Shown here in pieces: positions 1 through 7,630 of a DNA stretch of 15,431 nucleotides (positions are counted from its first letter, which is position 1; each line of letters opens with the position of its first letter). The position numbers and the translations under genes were made by a program. The stretch spans positions 1 through 15,431 of the forward strand of contig JAQYWI010000132.1 of NCBI GenBank assembly GCA_030145015.1, in the 5' to 3' direction. Under the pieces are notes generated by a model. That model saw nothing but the letters and a program-made list of their open reading frames with translations. It did not search any database and was not told where the DNA came from. Origin of the DNA: Desulfobacterales bacterium. Lineage in GTDB: Bacteria > Desulfobacterota > Desulfobacteria > Desulfobacterales > JAHEIW01.

Positions 1-51
1 CTGTCCGCGCTTTGATTTTTTTAAGTACCGCAAAAGACCCAAAGGGTACAT
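1..51 (-). CDS. possible start of a leftward gene, cut by the window edge
   Basis: An ATG at 49-51 on the minus strand opens a frame that stays open for 17 codons to the window edge (MYPLGLLRYLKKSKRGQ). A near-consensus sigma70 promoter lies just upstream, with a predicted transcript start about a dozen bases before the ATG. I do not recognise the short peptide. The purine stretch before the ATG is only a weak ribosome binding site. A short imperfect hairpin (GTACC at one end, GGTAC at the other) lies inside the same stretch, so the promoter could instead drive a structured RNA or a gene starting further left. Confidence 0.3.
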   Translation of the reverse strand, partial: MYPLGLLRYLKKSKRGQ

Positions 52-69
52 ATCCACTTTAGTATACAA

Positions 70-97
70 ATTATAGCATAGTTCGGTTTGATGTCAA
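70..97 (-). promoter_or_regulatory. strong sigma70-like promoter reading leftward
   Basis: On the minus strand the sequence reads TTGACA (97-92), a 16-base spacer, then TATAAT (75-70). Both hexamers are perfect matches to the sigma70 consensus; the spacer is one base short of the optimum. Transcription should start near position 63 and leave the window on the left. The GlmS-like gene ends at 262. The 164 bases between hold no convincing terminator, only a run of seven T on the minus strand (236-230) without a clear GC-rich stem before it. Confidence 0.65.
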
Positions 98-261
98 TTT
101 TAATAAAGATTATTGTGCACTTTTTTTAATATATGCTGAATCGCATTGGCGGTCGAAAATTTGATGGATGGTGGGTTGGTATTGCGGCCGCACTTCCTTA
201 TTTCGGAACATTATTATGGGAAACGGTATAAAAAAAGCTGAACGGTTGAAGTTGCGAGAAT

Positions 262-3200
262 TTAGGCGCTTACGTGTGATGCGATAAATTCACCCACCTT
301 TTCAGCGGATCTTCCAAACAACTCCTCGACTTCGATGAGTTCAAGCAATTGATCCTCCCAGGTGATGCTGTTTTCCTGGACTATATTTTGGATGTGTTCG
401 TACTTTCCGCCCAGGGCCTTGATTTTGGCACCCAGCGGGATGTTTTCTTTAAAAGTAACATGCAACAGAACCAGATGTTCGATGATGCTCGGTGAAGTCG
501 GTGAACTGGAAAGGATCGGTATTGCCACGAGGCTGCGCGCGTCTTTGCGTCCTTTGCCGATATAAACATTACCCTGTCTGACAATGATGCGTTTGGTTCC
601 TTTCAACTGGGCATCGGTTTCAACCCGCGAAGGGATCTTCTTAACGGCGCCTCTTTTAGCGACAACGTTTATCGTGGTTTCAGCAACCGGTTCTCCCAAA
701 AGATTTAATCCTTCTATCCGATAGAGGATGGAGCCGGTAATCTCGTGGATGATATCCTGCAATTTTTTCAATACAATAATATTGCGGGCGGTTAACTGAG
801 AAATGCTGATTTTTTCCGTTGTCAGGGCATCAAATAAAATTCCTTCCATGCGTTCACTGATGCGGCTGGTTCCAACAGTGACGGTTTTGGCCTGGTGTTT
901 AATTGCATCCACCGGGCGTGCCAGATAATTAATGGCGCCCCCCAGGCATTTAAACATCTCATTGAGCATATTGGTGGCGGTGCCCTTCTGGCTAAAATCA
1001 AGCTCAAAGTCCGAAACCGGCAATCTTCCTGATAAATATTTGAGTAAAAGGGTTAAATCCGAGGTGGCGTCAAAGCCGATCGCAGAAGGAAACTGTTTAT
1101 CCGCTCTTTTTCTTCTAAATTCTTTATCAAAATGGGCCACCTTCTCCTGGAATGGTTTTTCAAGAATAATTTCGTAGATATCCAATCCGTCTTTGGCATA
1201 TGCATCAATGGTGTTTTGCAGGTCTTCGTGGAATCGGTATAAAAACCGCGAGCCGCCATGGATGGCCAGGGCGGCATAATATCCCCAGATATGGCCGACA
1301 AGCGTGGTTAAAATGGGGGCCAGATGTTCTTGAACCGGCGGGACCTGAAAAACATCGGCGGCATAAGGAAAAAAACGGTCTTCGCCTTCGTTTGCGATAA
1401 CGACCGGGGTTGCCTTGTGGGCTTTGAAAATAGCCGTATCCTTTATGATATCGCCGATAACCGTACTTCTTGAGCCTGCGGCACACACGATGATCAGCGG
1501 CTCTGATGACAGGTCAATGTGTTTTTTGTCCTCTACGTAATCCGAGGAGATCGTTTTATAGCAAAGCTCGCTGAGTTTGATGCGAATTTCGTCTGCGGCC
1601 GCCTTGTTGGGTCCACTGCCAACCGCCGCCCAGTAGGTTTTGGTTACCGCCAGCTTCTGGGCGGATTGTTTAATGGCCTCTCCCATGGCGAGCACTTTGC
1701 GCATGTGGGCCGGAAGCGCCAGCAGGCGCCGGGTTTCCGCGTTTACAAATGCGTCATCCCGGCGGTTTTTTAATCTGGCGATATAGAGACCCAGAATGGC
1801 ACCGGCAACGATCTGGGAGTAAAAGGCTTTGGTGGAAGCCACCGACATTTCAAGATCGCGACCACTGCTGGTATACATCACGCCATTGACCTTAAACGTG
1901 ATATCCGAATCGCGGCGGTTGACGATGGCCAGGGTGTAAGCGCCGCGTTCTTTGACCATGTCAACGGTGCGGTTGGTGTCAGTGGTGGTGCCGGATTGAC
2001 TGATAGCAACAACCAGGGTGTCGGCCATGGCATTACCGGCATCATTTTCGTTTAATTGAAAACCGCTGAACTCTGAGGCTTTGAGGGCATTGATCTGAAT
2101 GGCAGGGTTATCCAGATAATAATTCAGGGTATTGGCACAGGCCAATGCGGCCACACCGGCGGTGCCCTGTCCGATAAAAAAGATACGCTTGATTTGATCC
2201 GCTATCAGCGCCTTTTGCAGGGATTGAGGAATGATGGTTTCATCCAGCACAATCGTATACTGGGATTGATTGTCCTCTCGAATCTTCCAGCGGTTCTGCA
2301 GCGTTTTTTCAACCGAATCCGGAGATTCTGAGATTTCTTTTAAAAAGTAGTGCGGGAAATTTTGGCGATCGATATCCCTTGATGTAATTTCCGTAAACTT
2401 AATGTCGTTTTCGCAAAGATCTAACGGTGTGCCGTCATAATACCGGGCTTTGATACCATCCAATCTCCCGGTGCACATCTGATCCAAAATAAAAATTTGG
2501 CCCTGAGTCTGCCCGTGTTTGCCTTCAACGGTTTTTTCGCCATCCAGTTTAAGGTAATAGGGGGTTTCTTCGACAAAACCGTAGACTTCTGAACTGGGAA
2601 TATAGTGCTCGTCTGCGATTCCGACAAAAATAGCCTGCCCGCTGCCTTTTTGCGCCAGAAATAGCTTCCCGGGAGCCAAATCCGTATGCATGGATATGGC
2701 ATGGGATCCTTCAAAATCGTTGACCGCCAGCCGAAAGGCCTCCTCAACTGCTTGGCCCTGTTGGAAATACTGCTGGATCTTAAGGGGAATCATCTTCGTG
2801 TCGGTGGTGATGTCGCTGTGGATCCGGTCGCCATTGCCATCGAATTCGGCCTTAAGTTGCTGATAGTTATCGATATCGCCGTTGAGACAGGTATGAATGA
2901 TGCCGCAATTTTGGGTCTCTTTGCCGGTGGTGTGATTGTCTACCGGATGACAATTTGCTTCCGTGATGGCACCTACAGACGCCCAGCGGGTGTGGGCCGC
3001 AACCGTGTCAAATAAGGCGGGAATTGTCACCAGAATCTGAAAAACCGGATCATTTGCAATTTGCTCGCGCAGGTACTGAACGTTGTCTCCAAGGCTTCCG
3101 ATTTCCAGCGCAATTTTATAGGTAACCGCAACGGCCACCTGCTTTTTCCCGTCCGGGTTTGTCGACGGATGGCAGTTGATTCCCCCATTGATCAGCGGGT

Positions 3201-4080
3201 CAGGTTCACAGCGATCCTTGAATTGATCGCCTATACCGGCCTGTGTGAGGGCCGCTTCAAATTTTTGAAATTCAGCCGGGTCAAAAATAAACATGATGGA
3301 AATTCCCGCTGAATCTCGACCCCTGACTTCCAGCCGGTCAATGCTGTTGAATACGGAATTTATCTTCTTGAACATGCTGACGCCTGTCAGGGATGGCGGT
3401 TCAGGACTGTGGATCAAAAAATTCCGTACTTTTTTTGTATTGGAAAGAATATCGCGGTCAAGACTCCAGGCGATATCCTTGAGTTTTTCGATACGCAGGG
3501 AAATCAGATCCACGCGCTCTGCTGAAAGGCGGCCCATTTGTTCGGTTAGCAGGTCGGTTTCAGTTTGAATGATCGCCCCCAGCTGATTTGCCAACCGTTT
3601 AAGCTGGTTTTGTACTTTTTCATCTGAAAACACCGCAAAAAACTGGACATCTGTTTTTAAAGCCTGGACCCGGCGCCATAGCGCATCGATTTTTTCGCTG
3701 CCGCCCAGATAGCCATCATTCCACCGGTCGGTTTGCTTACAGGACTGATACCCGGAGGCCTCCATCACCCGGGCCATTTCGGCAAGCGATTCAAAATTAA
3801 AACTGTGACGCTCCTTTGGTTTGTTTTTAAAGGCAACAATTCCGGCGATGCCGCAGCAAAGCATGGTTTGCCGGCAAGGAAAAAAAACAATGGATCCGTT
3901 GGGAACCCGGTCCACATATTTTCCGAAATACACCTTGGCCTCCAAAAGCCATCGGGCCCGGAGAATGCAGTTGCGGTAAAAATGACGAATGCGCCTCAAA
4001 AACGGCAGCTGCGCGGTATTCAATGATAATTTCATTTGGTATCTTTTATGATAATTTTCAGCAGTTGATAATAAACCCAT
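262..4080 (-). CDS. oversized GlmS-like glutamine amidotransferase / double-SIS protein
   Basis: Related to glucosamine-6-phosphate synthase (GlmS), which makes glucosamine-6-phosphate from fructose-6-phosphate and glutamine in the cytoplasm, but 1272 residues against about 610. Glutaminase: CCGIAG at 75-80 (expected nucleophile Cys76), an extra segment of about 165 residues, then RLEVRGRDSAG (249-259), AHTRWAS (362-368) and NGD (400-402). SIS 1 spans about 625-765, with SQSGTT (694-699) and VASTKAF (747-753). SIS 2 spans about 810-940; Glu839 and His854 align with GlmS catalytic Glu488 and His504. The GlmS C-tail (LAKSVTVE) matches QAKTVTVG at 1063-1070, so Lys1065 is the probable sugar-binding lysine, but it is displaced by a 115-residue insertion and followed by 200 unrecognised residues. 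The start is uncertain: ATG 4080 lies just after a promoter; ATG 4035 and ATG 3864 are alternatives, none with a good ribosome binding site. It may be the main GlmS or a paralogue with another sugar substrate. Confidence 0.85.
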   Translation of the reverse strand: MGLLSTAENYHKRYQMKLSLNTAQLPFLRRIRHFYRNCILRARWLLEAKVYFGKYVDRVPNGSIVFFPCRQTMLCCGIAGIVAFKNKPKERHSFNFESLAEMARVMEASGYQSCKQTDRWNDGYLGGSEKIDALWRRVQALKTDVQFFAVFSDEKVQNQLKRLANQLGAIIQTETDLLTEQMGRLSAERVDLISLRIEKLKDIAWSLDRDILSNTKKVRNFLIHSPEPPSLTGVSMFKKINSVFNSIDRLEVRGRDSAGISIMFIFDPAEFQKFEAALTQAGIGDQFKDRCEPDPLINGGINCHPSTNPDGKKQVAVAVTYKIALEIGSLGDNVQYLREQIANDPVFQILVTIPALFDTVAAHTRWASVGAITEANCHPVDNHTTGKETQNCGIIHTCLNGDIDNYQQLKAEFDGNGDRIHSDITTDTKMIPLKIQQYFQQGQAVEEAFRLAVNDFEGSHAISMHTDLAPGKLFLAQKGSGQAIFVGIADEHYIPSSEVYGFVEETPYYLKLDGEKTVEGKHGQTQGQIFILDQMCTGRLDGIKARYYDGTPLDLCENDIKFTEITSRDIDRQNFPHYFLKEISESPDSVEKTLQNRWKIREDNQSQYTIVLDETIIPQSLQKALIADQIKRIFFIGQGTAGVAALACANTLNYYLDNPAIQINALKASEFSGFQLNENDAGNAMADTLVVAISQSGTTTDTNRTVDMVKERGAYTLAIVNRRDSDITFKVNGVMYTSSGRDLEMSVASTKAFYSQIVAGAILGLYIARLKNRRDDAFVNAETRRLLALPAHMRKVLAMGEAIKQSAQKLAVTKTYWAAVGSGPNKAAADEIRIKLSELCYKTISSDYVEDKKHIDLSSEPLIIVCAAGSRSTVIGDIIKDTAIFKAHKATPVVIANEGEDRFFPYAADVFQVPPVQEHLAPILTTLVGHIWGYYAALAIHGGSRFLYRFHEDLQNTIDAYAKDGLDIYEIILEKPFQEKVAHFDKEFRRKRADKQFPSAIGFDATSDLTLLLKYLSGRLPVSDFELDFSQKGTATNMLNEMFKCLGGAINYLARPVDAIKHQAKTVTVGTSRISERMEGILFDALTTEKISISQLTARNIIVLKKLQDIIHEITGSILYRIEGLNLLGEPVAETTINVVAKRGAVKKIPSRVETDAQLKGTKRIIVRQGNVYIGKGRKDARSLVAIPILSSSPTSPSIIEHLVLLHVTFKENIPLGAKIKALGGKYEHIQNIVQENSITWEDQLLELIEVEELFGRSAEKVGEFIASHVSA

Positions 4081-4097
4081 ACTCGGCCGACAACAAT

Positions 4098-4126
4098 ATT
4101 ATCGCCCATCGCTTTGCGGGGGTCAA
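4098..4126 (-). promoter_or_regulatory. sigma70-like promoter of the GlmS-like gene
   Basis: On the minus strand the sequence reads TTGACC (4126-4121), an exact 17-base spacer, then GATAAT (4103-4098). Five of six bases match in each box. The predicted start near 4091 is only about 11 bases before the ATG at 4080 and about 56 before the ATG at 4035. If translation instead begins at 3864, the mRNA would have an untranslated leader of more than 220 bases. Confidence 0.6.
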
Positions 4127-4138
4127 GTTTTCTATCAA

Positions 4139-4506
4139 GGTTCAGGGTTCAGCCCCGCCGCTGGCCTGAAAAGCGGCCAGTCTAAATCTTAAAAGAAACT
4201 TTGTCCTTGGCTAGTTTCATATGACGGGTTAACTAAAAAATGAACATCGAACATCGAACATTGAACGTCCAACATCGAACAATGTATTCTGTCGATTTAA
4301 AAAAAGACTGAGCAACACGCGGCGCAAGCGCCTGCGCTGCACGCGCGAAGCTACTCTTCGAAATTTTGCGGTTCGCTTGTTTTAAAATCGATAAAGCGTA
4401 GCGTCACCAATATTGGACGTTCGATGTTGGACGTTCGATGTTCGACGTTCAATCTGTTCACTGTTCCGGCCAGACGGAGTTTCATACGAGGGGTTCAGGG
4501 TTCAGG
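4139..4506. repeat. direct copies of a doubled heptamer flanking the large inverted array
   Basis: A doubled heptamer, GGTTCAGGGTTCAG, occurs at 4139-4152 and again at 4492-4505. Each copy lies near a partly similar context (TTCATATGACGGGTTAAC near 4217 and TTCATACGAGGGGTTCAG near 4481). The two copies bracket the six-heptamer inverted array, suggesting a composite element or two related insertions. There is no open reading frame in the interval. Confidence 0.6.
4241..4453. repeat. inverted pair of six-heptamer arrays with AT-rich inner stem
   Basis: The left arm, 4241-4282, is six consecutive 7-base words (TGAACAT, CGAACAT, CGAACAT, TGAACGT, CCAACAT, CGAACAA). The right arm, 4412-4453, is six words in reverse complement (ATTGGAC, GTTCGAT, GTTGGAC, GTTCGAT, GTTCGAC, GTTCAAT). 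An exact 18-base inverted match links 4263-4280 to 4419-4436. Inside, CGATTTAAAA near 4293 faces TTTTAAAATCG at 4380-4390. The central bases are GC-rich and contain small palindromes. A transcript or single strand could fold into one long imperfect hairpin. No gene is visible in it. The 7-base step resembles the short tandem heptamer repeats known in cyanobacteria, but the word is different. Confidence 0.8.
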
Positions 4507-4518
4507 TCGGAAAACACA

Positions 4519-4715
4519 GGACTGAGGACTGAGTGCTGAGGTCTGAGGTATTTCGAAATAGAAAGGGGCGGAAATGGCCGTGCCAGCTCATGACGGAAAA
4601 CGACAACTCATGGTCCCAGGAGGACGATTCATGACGGAAACCGACCCGTCATGCTGAAATGGACGGGCGCCAAGCATGCTTTTTTGCTCAGTCCTCAGTC
4701 CTCAGCACTCATTAC
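4519..4715. repeat. second inverted heptamer pair (GGACTGA words)
   Basis: Four heptamers run from 4519 to 4546 (GGACTGA, GGACTGA, GTGCTGA, GGTCTGA). Their reverse complements appear at 4688-4708 (TCAGTCC, TCAGTCC, TCAGCAC), with a decayed fourth to 4715. The segment 4531-4548 pairs with 4693-4710 with one mismatch in 18. The arms enclose about 140 bases with no open reading frame. Confidence 0.75.
4588..4645 (+). repeat. 17-base direct repeat inside the second inverted pair
   Basis: TCATGACGGAAAACGAC at 4588-4604 recurs as TCATGACGGAAACCGAC at 4629-4645, with one difference and a 41-base step. A shorter, more degenerate version (CTCATGG) lies between them and CGTCATG follows near 4648. It lies in the loop of the GGACTGA inverted pair. 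Confidence 0.6.
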
Positions 4716-4729
4716 TTATCTATTGCCCC

Positions 4730-4750
4730 TGAACACTGACACCTGACACC
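4730..4750 (-). repeat. three heptamers abutting the metG stop codon
   Basis: TGAACAC, TGACACC and TGACACC (plus-strand reading) run from 4730 to 4750 and touch the metG stop codon at 4751-4753. The 7-base step matches the other arrays in this gap, and the words read in the opposite sense to the GTTCAGG copies at 4493-4506. Confidence 0.55.
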
Positions 4751-6673
4751 TCATTTAAGCGGCGTTCCGGGGTTCACGGCTTTCTCCAGCGTTGCCAGGG
4801 TGGGGCCGGAATCGTCAACCGCGGCAACCAGCATCCCGTTGGATACCACTCCCATGAGTTTGGCGGGCTTCAGATTGGCGACAATGATCACCTGTTTACC
4901 GATCAATTCTGCAGCCGTGTACTTTTCGGCAATTCCGGCTACCAGGGTTCGTTTATGCCCCATATCAACTTCCAGTTTTAGGAGTTTCTTTGCTTTCGGG
5001 ATCGGTTCGGCATGCACGACGGTCGCCACTCTCAGATCGATGCGACTGAACTCTTCCAGGGTAATTTCGGGTTTGGTTTCCATAACGGCCGGTTTCTCCT
5101 GCAATGGGGAGGCTGAATCCGAAGCTGCTTCTTTTATTTCAATTCTTGGAAACAAAGAGACCGATTTTGGCAGCAGCGTTCCCGGCGCGATCGCCCTCCA
5201 ATTTCTGAGCTTATCGAGGTGATAAAAAGAGTCGTCCGGATCCAGTCCGAGATGTTTCTGCATTTTTTTTGCCGTATCCGGCATTACCGGGTAAATCAGG
5301 CCTGAGATAATTCGAAGCCCTTCAAGCAAATGGTAAATTACGGCCGCCAGTTGCTTGTGACTCGTTTTTTTCTTGGCCAGTACCCAGGGGGCGGTGACAT
5401 CAATGGTTTTGTTCATTTGCCCGATAAATTCCCACACAATCGTCAGGGCTTTTTGAAACTCAAAGGATTCCATCAAGGTTTCAAAATTCTTGACGGTCTC
5501 CAGGGCGCCGGATTGCAGACTGAGGCCCAATTCCTGTTCCGCCTGAGGGTCGACTTGGGGGACGCCGCCTTTGAAGTATTTATGGGCCATGGATATAATT
5601 CTGGAAAAAAGGTTGCCGAGATCATTGGCCAGATCCGAGTTGATCCGCTGTACCAGGGCGCTCTCACCAAAGCTTGAATCCAGTCCGAACTTCATTTCGC
5701 GAATCAGAAAAAACCGAAAGGCATCCAGTCCGTAGAGATTTTTAAGTTCCAGCGGTTCGACCACATTGCCAAGACTTTTCGACATCTTACTCTGTTCGAT
5801 ATTCCAGTATCCGTGTACGTTCAAATGCTGGTATATGGGTATTCCAGCGGCCTTGAGCATGATGGGCCAATAGATGCCGTGGGGTTTAAGAATATCTTTG
5901 GCGACGATATGCTGGGCCACCGGCCAGAATTTTTGAAATAATTCACCGTTAGGGTATCCGAGCGCTGAAATGTAATTTAACAGCGCATCAAACCAGACGT
6001 AAGTGACGTAATTTTCATCAAAGGGCAGGGTGATGCCCCACTTCAGCCGGCTTTTTGGCCTGGATATACAGAGATCTTCAAGCGGCTCTCTGAGAAAAGC
6101 CAGCACTTCATTACGGTAGCGTTCAGGGCGAATAAAGTCCGGATGCTTTTTGATGTGCTCCAGGAGCCAGTCCTGGTAGTTGCTCATCTTAAAAAAATAA
6201 TTTGCTTCTTTAATGGTTTCCGGCGCGGTCTCATGATCCGGGCACTTGCCGTCGACCAATTCCCGATCGGTATAAAAGCGTTCACATCCGAAACAATACT
6301 GGCCCTCATATTCACTGAAATAAATATCGCCCGCATCATAGATTTTTTGAAGAATCTGGCTGACGATCTCCATATGGGAGGCATCGGTGGTGCGGATAAA
6401 ATTATTGTTGGTAATATTGAGTTGCGGCCAAAGGTCTCTAAATAGCCGGCTGATTTTATCGACATAGGCCCGGGGGCTCAGGTTTTCCTTTTTAGCCGCG
6501 CGCACTACCTTGTCTCCGTGTTCGTCGGTTCCCGTGAGGAAATAAACTTCTGCCGGGCGCATGGTATGAAACCGAGTGATTACATCGGCGACAATCGTCG
6601 TATAGGCATGTCCCAAATGCGGGCGTGCGTTCACATAATAAATTGGAGTGGTGACATAAAACGCTTCGGTCAT
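4751..6673 (-). CDS. metG: methionyl-tRNA synthetase with C-terminal tRNA-binding domain
   Basis: Charges tRNA-Met with methionine in the cytoplasm. The 640-residue protein starts at MTEAFYVTTP. It has the class I signature PHLGHAY (18-24), a zinc knob with Cys127, Cys130, Cys144 and His147, and KMSKS at 296-300. The anticodon-binding helical region follows. After a short linker, residues from about 538 form a Trbp111/EMAP-like tRNA-binding domain (DLRVATVVHAE; SNGMLVAA) used for dimerisation and tRNA binding. The single-knob form resembles the Thermus and Bacillus enzymes. The frame is open for 30 codons further upstream, but the start at 6673 is preferred: AAGGAA lies just before it, the family N-terminus begins there, and a longer form would overlap ricT. 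Only 8 bases separate it from the ricT stop, so the two are co-transcribed. Its stop abuts the heptamer repeat block. Confidence 0.96.
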   Translation of the reverse strand: MTEAFYVTTPIYYVNARPHLGHAYTTIVADVITRFHTMRPAEVYFLTGTDEHGDKVVRAAKKENLSPRAYVDKISRLFRDLWPQLNITNNNFIRTTDASHMEIVSQILQKIYDAGDIYFSEYEGQYCFGCERFYTDRELVDGKCPDHETAPETIKEANYFFKMSNYQDWLLEHIKKHPDFIRPERYRNEVLAFLREPLEDLCISRPKSRLKWGITLPFDENYVTYVWFDALLNYISALGYPNGELFQKFWPVAQHIVAKDILKPHGIYWPIMLKAAGIPIYQHLNVHGYWNIEQSKMSKSLGNVVEPLELKNLYGLDAFRFFLIREMKFGLDSSFGESALVQRINSDLANDLGNLFSRIISMAHKYFKGGVPQVDPQAEQELGLSLQSGALETVKNFETLMESFEFQKALTIVWEFIGQMNKTIDVTAPWVLAKKKTSHKQLAAVIYHLLEGLRIISGLIYPVMPDTAKKMQKHLGLDPDDSFYHLDKLRNWRAIAPGTLLPKSVSLFPRIEIKEAASDSASPLQEKPAVMETKPEITLEEFSRIDLRVATVVHAEPIPKAKKLLKLEVDMGHKRTLVAGIAEKYTAAELIGKQVIIVANLKPAKLMGVVSNGMLVAAVDDSGPTLATLEKAVNPGTPLK

Positions 6674-6681
6674 TTTCCTTC

Positions 6682-7485
6682 TTATTCCTTCTCCTGGGTT
6701 ACTTTGTCCAGGGTGAATTCGATTTCCATGTCGCCTTCTAACCGAACGGCGACGCGGTTGCATATGGCATTATGACGGACAACTCTGCCTTTTCCGCTGG
6801 GCGTCATGACGGTTTTGCCCACGCGGGGCAAATTCTTTTTTAACTCCTGGTATGTTTCAAACTCGTATGTTAAACAGCACATCAGCCGACCGCATTGCCC
6901 TGAAATTTTGGTAGGATTAAGCGACAGGCTTTGTTCCTTGGCCATCCGTATCGATACAGGATCAAATTTATCTAAAAATGTTGAACAGCACAGTTGGCGG
7001 CCGCAGCGACCGATACCGCCGCACATTTTGGCCTGGTTGCGGATGCCCACCTGGCGCATTTCAATTCTGACCCCGAGTTCTTTGACCAACATTTTTACAA
7101 GCTGTCTAAAATCTACACGCCCCTCGGCTGTGAAAAAAAAAGTATATTTGCTTCCATCGAAGGATTTTTCAACAGAAAAAAGATTCATCTTCAGCGCGAG
7201 TTTGCGGATGCACTCCAGGCAAAAGGTGTGCGCTCTGCTTTCATCGGCCAGATTCTTTTCGCGCTGGTTGAAATCTTTTTCAGTAGCCAACCGAAAAACC
7301 TTTTTGAGTGGCCTGCCGTGCTGCTGTTTTTCGCTGAGGGCCGGAGGCACGACGACTGTTCCGAAACCGAGTCCCTGTTCCGTTTCAACGATCACATGAT
7401 CCCCCCGGTTAAGGACAAATACACCACAGTCAAAATCATATACCTTGCCTGCAGGTTTGAATCGTATGCCGACTATTTTTTTCAT
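6682..7485 (-). CDS. ricT: PSP1-domain protein RicT (YaaT family)
   Basis: The 267-residue product matches the RicT/YaaT (PSP1 superfamily) proteins. In Bacillus subtilis RicT works with RicA and RicF in a complex that binds iron-sulfur clusters and promotes RNase Y mRNA processing. That role is known there and only inferred here. The conserved cysteine cluster is intact: CGGIGRCGRQLCC (155-167) and CGRLMCC (198-204), with NPTKISG before the second group; Cys89 and Cys92 are additional. The start at 7485 (MKKIVGIRFK) follows a purine-rich stretch. In-frame ATGs at 7539 and 7524 would add up to 18 residues unlike the family and run towards the upstream repeat. holB lies upstream and metG 8 bases downstream, a grouping that recurs in bacteria. 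Confidence 0.92.
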   Translation of the reverse strand: MKKIVGIRFKPAGKVYDFDCGVFVLNRGDHVIVETEQGLGFGTVVVPPALSEKQQHGRPLKKVFRLATEKDFNQREKNLADESRAHTFCLECIRKLALKMNLFSVEKSFDGSKYTFFFTAEGRVDFRQLVKMLVKELGVRIEMRQVGIRNQAKMCGGIGRCGRQLCCSTFLDKFDPVSIRMAKEQSLSLNPTKISGQCGRLMCCLTYEFETYQELKKNLPRVGKTVMTPSGKGRVVRHNAICNRVAVRLEGDMEIEFTLDKVTQEKE

Positions 7486-7543
7486 TTCTTTTTCTTTAGT
7501 ATCATAGAAATTATTTTTTTGCATTTTGTGGCAAAACATTTAC

Positions 7544-7608
7544 GCCACCAAGACACAAAGATGAATATTAACCAAAAGTTTCGCTCTGGGTCTTGGTGCC
7601 TTTGTGGC
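7544..7608. repeat. inverted repeat between holB and ricT
   Basis: GCCACCAAGACACAAAG at 7544-7560 faces TCTTGGTGCCTTTGTGGC at 7591-7608 as an imperfect inverted repeat. Words of about 8 bases (CACCAAGA, CACAAAGA) are reiterated within each arm, and TTTGTGGCAA also appears at 7525-7534. It fills most of the holB-ricT gap (7486-7630) and would form a hairpin in the shared transcript. No gene is visible in it. It may be a mobile repeat or an mRNA processing or attenuation structure. Confidence 0.6.
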
Positions 7609-7630
7609 AATTTGTTCCGGTTTATCCGGA

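Noticed and set aside
225..260. Terminator after the GlmS-like gene
   Set aside because: There is a run of seven T on the minus strand but no stable GC-rich stem before it.
932..1773. Several plus-strand open frames of 60-85 codons within the GlmS-like gene
   Set aside because: They lie opposite a long conserved coding frame and show no family motifs or ribosome binding sites.
4241..4453. Possible CRISPR array
   Set aside because: The units are 7 bases with no spacers between them, the arms are inverted, and no cas gene is present.
4081..4750. Insertion sequence or transposon remnant
   Set aside because: Inverted repeats are present but they are internal heptamer arrays, with no transposase fragment and no target-site duplication that I can identify.
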